Positions 20,913 to 24,107 of a stretch of DNA of 24,107 bases are shown here, piece after piece. How positions within the stretch are numbered: position 1 is the stretch's first letter; each line of letters opens with the position of its first letter. The notes under the pieces are model-generated. The model was not told the origin of the DNA. It ran no database searches and was given only the letters and a program-made list of their open reading frames with translations. This DNA is from Candidatus Hydrogenedentes bacterium UBA2224. Lineage in GTDB: Bacteria > Hydrogenedentota > Hydrogenedentia > Hydrogenedentales > SLHB01. The DNA lies in assembly GCA_002348185.1 (NCBI GenBank), contig DDYW01000138.1, positions 1 through 24,107 of the forward strand, given 5' to 3'. Made by a program: the position numbers and the translations under genes.

Positions 20913-23900
20913 CTATTCGACGACGATGGCCTCCGGCGAGGCGGTGCCCTCGTTTTCGGGGTTGTAGTATTCGTATACCCGCGAGCTCGGGGTCTGGGCG
21001 CGCAGCGGGAACTTCGCGCGCAGCCCGTACTGGAACTCGATGACGCCGTTGCCGTCGATGCGCTCGAAGTACACGATGATCTGGCGGCCGGTCATCTCGT
21101 ATTTCTGGATGGTCTTGTTTTCGACCAGTTTTTCGAGGTCGGCGGTCTGCACCTCGAAGCCCGGCGGGATGCCCAGGTCGACGATGATCATCTGCGCGGC
21201 GCCGGGGCGGTTGTTGGTGACCTTGACCCGTGCCGTGACCACGTCGTTGACGGCGAGCTGGGTCTTGTCGTAGGCCACCGCGATGCTCATGGGTTCCTGC
21301 ACGGGCTGGGCAGCGGACCACGGCATGTAGAACCGGCCCACAACCTGATACAGCATCGCGCCTTCGCCCTCGATGTTGAGCGTGACCGTGTTGTTTCCGG
21401 CCTTCGTCTGTTCGCCCAGATCGACCAGCCGCATGACGTCGCAATCGTCCGGGGTCACCGGCAGCGCCGCCGCCTGCGCGCCGTTCAACGCGACCGTCAC
21501 GTTCGCGTTGACCGTCTCGGTGCGGCTGCCCAGCGACAGCATCATCGCTTTCAGCGCCAGGATGGTGGCCTGGGTCGAACCCCAATGGCCCTGGGCGCTC
21601 TTCTTCTGGATGATGTACGTGAGGGCCTTGGTGGTGATTTCGGGATAGCGATTCGCGTTCAGGAACGCGATGGTGGCGAGGGCGGTGGTTTCGACGTCCG
21701 CCGCGTCGCCCTGGGTGAAGGTGACCGTGCCCGTGCCGCCCTTCCAATGGACGGTTTCCTTCTCCTCGACGCGCAGGCCGTGGAGTTTTTCGAGCACGCG
21801 GAGGGTCCAGGCGTCTTTGGGGTTCCAGGCGACGGCGGCGTTGGCCACCAGGGCGAGGGTATAGGCCTCCTGGGCGCTTTCCCAGTTATTGCGGATATAC
21901 GCGATGGCCTTGTCGAGCTCAGGCCCTTTGCCGCCGGTACTGAGGATGGCCTCCGCGATGTAGGCGGTCACGAGCACGCCGCTGTTCTGGATCCCGCCCC
22001 ACGATTCCGCGTGGAGGTATTGCTCGTCGGGTTTCCAGGCGCCATCGGCTTCCTGCTTCGACAGGAGCCACGCGCGGGTGCGGTCAATGACCGCCGGGTC
22101 CACTTCGTGGATCTGCGCCATGTCGTGGAACTCCTTGAGGCCCCACGCCGTGAGCACCTGATTGGCCGGAGCGTCGCCGAACCACGAGTAGCCGCCGCCC
22201 GGCACTTCGTATGCGAGCAGGCGCTGGTACCCGGCGTTGATGAACCCCTCGGCCTTCATCTGGGTCTCGGGGTTAATCTGGTCCGTCGCTTTCATGTACT
22301 GCACGATGAGGATGTTGGGGTAGGTGACCGACGTGGTCTGCTCGAAACACCCGAAGGGCATCTGAAGCATGCTGTCGAGCCCATCAACGATCTGGCTGTA
22401 GACCCCCGGGTAGATGCGCACGAGGATCTTGCTGGCGCCTTCCACGGCGTTGCCGGGGATCTCTATGGCGTGCTCGACCGTGCCCGAGAGCCGGTCGCTG
22501 AAGGTGACGTTCTGTTCCTCGCCGTCGGGCCGTACCTCGATGTCGCGGCGGATCGCGTCGCTCATCTGCGAACCGTAAGCCCATACCGTCAGGCGGTGTT
22601 TGCCCAGCTCAACGACCTCGATCGGGAAATACATCGAAGTGACCTGCCCGGGCTCGAGCGTGATGGTGCGTTCGGCATCGCCATCGAGCTTGAACCAGGG
22701 CTCCACCTCAAACTTGAGCCGGACATCCTGCGCCTGCTCCAGGTAGTTGTAGAGGACCACGGGGATCGAGACCTGGTCGTCCTGCGTCAGTGAGACGGGC
22801 AAATCGAGGTCCACGAAGAAGTCCTGGAACACCCGGATGCCGCTGTCCTTACTGCCGAGCGCGCCGGTTTTCGACGAGGCCATGGCCGTCATACGCCAGG
22901 TGGTGATGCTGTCGGCGAGGGCCACCTCCAGCACCGCGTTGCCCTGCGCGTCGGTGATAAGCGCCGGTTCAAAGAGGAGCGTTTCGGGGAAATACTCGCG
23001 CAGCCGGGGCGCAGGCGGTTCTGCGGCTCCGGAGCTCGTCACGGTATCGGCGGGCGCGCCCTTCGCCATCTCGGCCATGACCGGGGCCGGCTCCGGGGCG
23101 GGGACCGCCATGGGTAACGCGACATCCGCCATCTCCGCCCCCAGGGCCGCTTTTGCCCGGCGTCCGCCGACGAAGCCTCCGACCATGACCTGCATTTCGG
23201 CCTCGCCGGCCCACGATTCGCGCCGGATATCGTCCCCGGTATCGGGTTTTCCGTCGGGCCCGTTCGAGAGCATGGTGAAGCGCAACCCGCGGTGGGACTT
23301 GTCGGCAAATTCGAAGCGGTAGGTTTGGCCCCAGGGATCGCGGACCTCGTTGTCGCGCAGGCGGTGGGTTCGCAGCATCAACTGGACGAGGTTGTCGGGG
23401 ACGTCCCAGTGGTATTCGCGGAGATACGTGGAAATAGCCCGGTGGATCCGCTCGAGGTCGCGCTGCATGCGGCCTTGGATCGCTTCGTCGGCCGCCTGGC
23501 GTTTGGCCACGAAGGTGTTGACCTTAATGGGCGGCATGGGCGGCTCGGGCGACGACGCCAGCAGGACCTCGGCCGCGCGCTGCTGTTCGGGAGACCACAC
23601 GGCGGGTTTCGGCATGGGCACGGGCTCTTCGGGCACGGGACCCCGCACCATATCGCTGATTTCGTAACCGTGGATTTCGTAGCGCGGCTGCATAATCTCC
23701 TTTTCGAGGGTGAAATAGACCTTTTCGAGGCCGGGATGGATCTCCTGCAGCGCAAACACGCTCTCGTCGACGATCGCGATGCCGAGCGCCGCCGGGGTGG
23801 GGGCGCCGGAGGCGTCCGTGATGGCGAACTGCAGCCGGGCCTGTTCGCCGGGCCGGTAGGTGGGCTTGTCGAGGGCGATGCTCATGTTCAGCGCGCCGGC

Positions 23901-24107
23901 GGGGTTGACGTAGAGCAAGCGCGTGTCGCGGATGATGTCGGTGCCGGGCGTGAACACGTAGGCCTGGAGCACGGCCGAGCCGGACAGCGACGCGTCGATG
24001 TCGAATTCGAGCGTGGCCTTGCCCGATGCCAGGTCGGCGGTCTGCGTCATAACAGTCTGGCCCTCGCGCACCATGTCGAAATAGACCGTGCCCGAGGGCT
24101 TGGTGGC
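20913..24107 (-). CDS. Alpha-2-macroglobulin family protein with GspG-like insert (N-terminus outside window)
   Basis: The last 1,064 residues are visible; the frame runs open through the window edge, so the beginning is missing. Bacterial alpha-2-macroglobulins are periplasmic or lipid-anchored protease traps. Macroglobulin domains come first (KPTYRPGEQARLQFAI, ALGIAIVDESVFALQ). The active segment is SITTWRMTAMASSKTGALGS. The thioester motif is GCFEQ, with the Cys codon at 22347-22349. A helical thioester domain (GGGYSWFGDAPANQVLTAW, ILSTGGKG) and a receptor-binding-type end follow. Between the macroglobulin part and the LLFEPALITDAQGN segment, codons 23226-23470 encode a domain like the C-terminus of type II secretion pseudopilin GspG: VRDPWGQTYRFEF, then SNGPDGKPDTGDDI. 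Pro/Ala-rich linkers flank it. No PBP1C gene is seen on the visible side. Confidence 0.9.
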   Translation of the reverse strand, partial: ATKPSGTVYFDMVREGQTVMTQTADLASGKATLEFDIDASLSGSAVLQAYVFTPGTDIIRDTRLLYVNPAGALNMSIALDKPTYRPGEQARLQFAITDASGAPTPAALGIAIVDESVFALQEIHPGLEKVYFTLEKEIMQPRYEIHGYEISDMVRGPVPEEPVPMPKPAVWSPEQQRAAEVLLASSPEPPMPPIKVNTFVAKRQAADEAIQGRMQRDLERIHRAISTYLREYHWDVPDNLVQLMLRTHRLRDNEVRDPWGQTYRFEFADKSHRGLRFTMLSNGPDGKPDTGDDIRRESWAGEAEMQVMVGGFVGGRRAKAALGAEMADVALPMAVPAPEPAPVMAEMAKGAPADTVTSSGAAEPPAPRLREYFPETLLFEPALITDAQGNAVLEVALADSITTWRMTAMASSKTGALGSKDSGIRVFQDFFVDLDLPVSLTQDDQVSIPVVLYNYLEQAQDVRLKFEVEPWFKLDGDAERTITLEPGQVTSMYFPIEVVELGKHRLTVWAYGSQMSDAIRRDIEVRPDGEEQNVTFSDRLSGTVEHAIEIPGNAVEGASKILVRIYPGVYSQIVDGLDSMLQMPFGCFEQTTSVTYPNILIVQYMKATDQINPETQMKAEGFINAGYQRLLAYEVPGGGYSWFGDAPANQVLTAWGLKEFHDMAQIHEVDPAVIDRTRAWLLSKQEADGAWKPDEQYLHAESWGGIQNSGVLVTAYIAEAILSTGGKGPELDKAIAYIRNNWESAQEAYTLALVANAAVAWNPKDAWTLRVLEKLHGLRVEEKETVHWKGGTGTVTFTQGDAADVETTALATIAFLNANRYPEITTKALTYIIQKKSAQGHWGSTQATILALKAMMLSLGSRTETVNANVTVALNGAQAAALPVTPDDCDVMRLVDLGEQTKAGNNTVTLNIEGEGAMLYQVVGRFYMPWSAAQPVQEPMSIAVAYDKTQLAVNDVVTARVKVTNNRPGAAQMIIVDLGIPPGFEVQTADLEKLVENKTIQKYEMTGRQIIVYFERIDGNGVIEFQYGLRAKFPLRAQTPSSRVYEYYNPENEGTASPEAIVVE

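Noticed and set aside
20751..22793. Open frame of 680 aa on the plus strand opposite the macroglobulin
   Set aside because: The opposite strand encodes a well-conserved thioester protein; this frame has no family signature and is a shadow of third-position GC bias.

Overview
The window is GC-rich chromosomal DNA from a diderm bacterium, probably a metagenome-type genome from the Planctomycetota/Verrucomicrobiota/Hydrogenedentota/Lentisphaerota range. I lean towards Hydrogenedentota, with low certainty. The lineage guess rests on the mix of gene families: LptF/LptG (so lipopolysaccharide is exported), a Tat-exported Gfo/Idh/MocA oxidoreductase, a dockerin-tailed M14 peptidase, a GH127-type glycosidase, a DUF1015 protein, an SBBP beta-propeller lipoprotein and a large alpha-2-macroglobulin. 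It also rests on many short palindromes and 9-bp GGACGGTAT-type arrays between genes. No rRNA, tRNA, CRISPR array, transposase or phage gene is visible.

Layout, left to right. 1-357 is gene-free with palindromes and a short 9-bp array. 358-4429 carries three minus-strand genes: a PurF-like protein that has lost its glutaminase residues, a Kv-beta-like aldo/keto reductase, and a 446-aa protein with an RTX/EF-hand-like C-terminus. 4430-4827 is a palindrome cassette. 4828-7061 is an overlapping lptF-lptG pair on the plus strand. 7098-8507 is a Tat-exported oxidoreductase on the minus strand. 8508-9037 is the most repeat-rich intergenic region, with two inverted 9-bp arrays enclosing four hairpins. 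9038-10546 is a seven-repeat beta-propeller lipoprotein. 10571-13990 holds four minus-strand genes: a DEDDh exonuclease, a 105-aa conserved hypothetical, a DUF1015 protein and an ICMT/LmtA-like membrane methyltransferase. 14389-15972 is the M14 carboxypeptidase with dockerin, apparently starting at ATT. 16235-18545 is an NfeD-like plus flotillin operon with a strong terminator. 19054-20835 is a GH127-type glycosidase. 20913 to the window end is an alpha-2-macroglobulin, cut off at its N-terminus, with a GspG-like insert.

How the genes fit together. Most products act at the cell envelope or outside it: LPS transport, possible lipid methylation, membrane microdomains (NfeD/flotillin), protease trapping, and exported peptidase, glycosidase and oxidoreductase. 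Apart from three pairs (lptF/lptG, NfeD/flotillin, exonuclease/105-aa protein) the genes look like single transcription units. Several have sigma70-like promoters that can be read in the sequence (-10 forms TATAAT, TATACT, TATCAT, TAGACT, TAGTAT). I see no compact multi-gene system of a clearly new kind. The unusual items are the degenerate PurF paralogue, the GspG-like domain inside the macroglobulin, the ATT start, and the palindrome/9-bp repeat elements.
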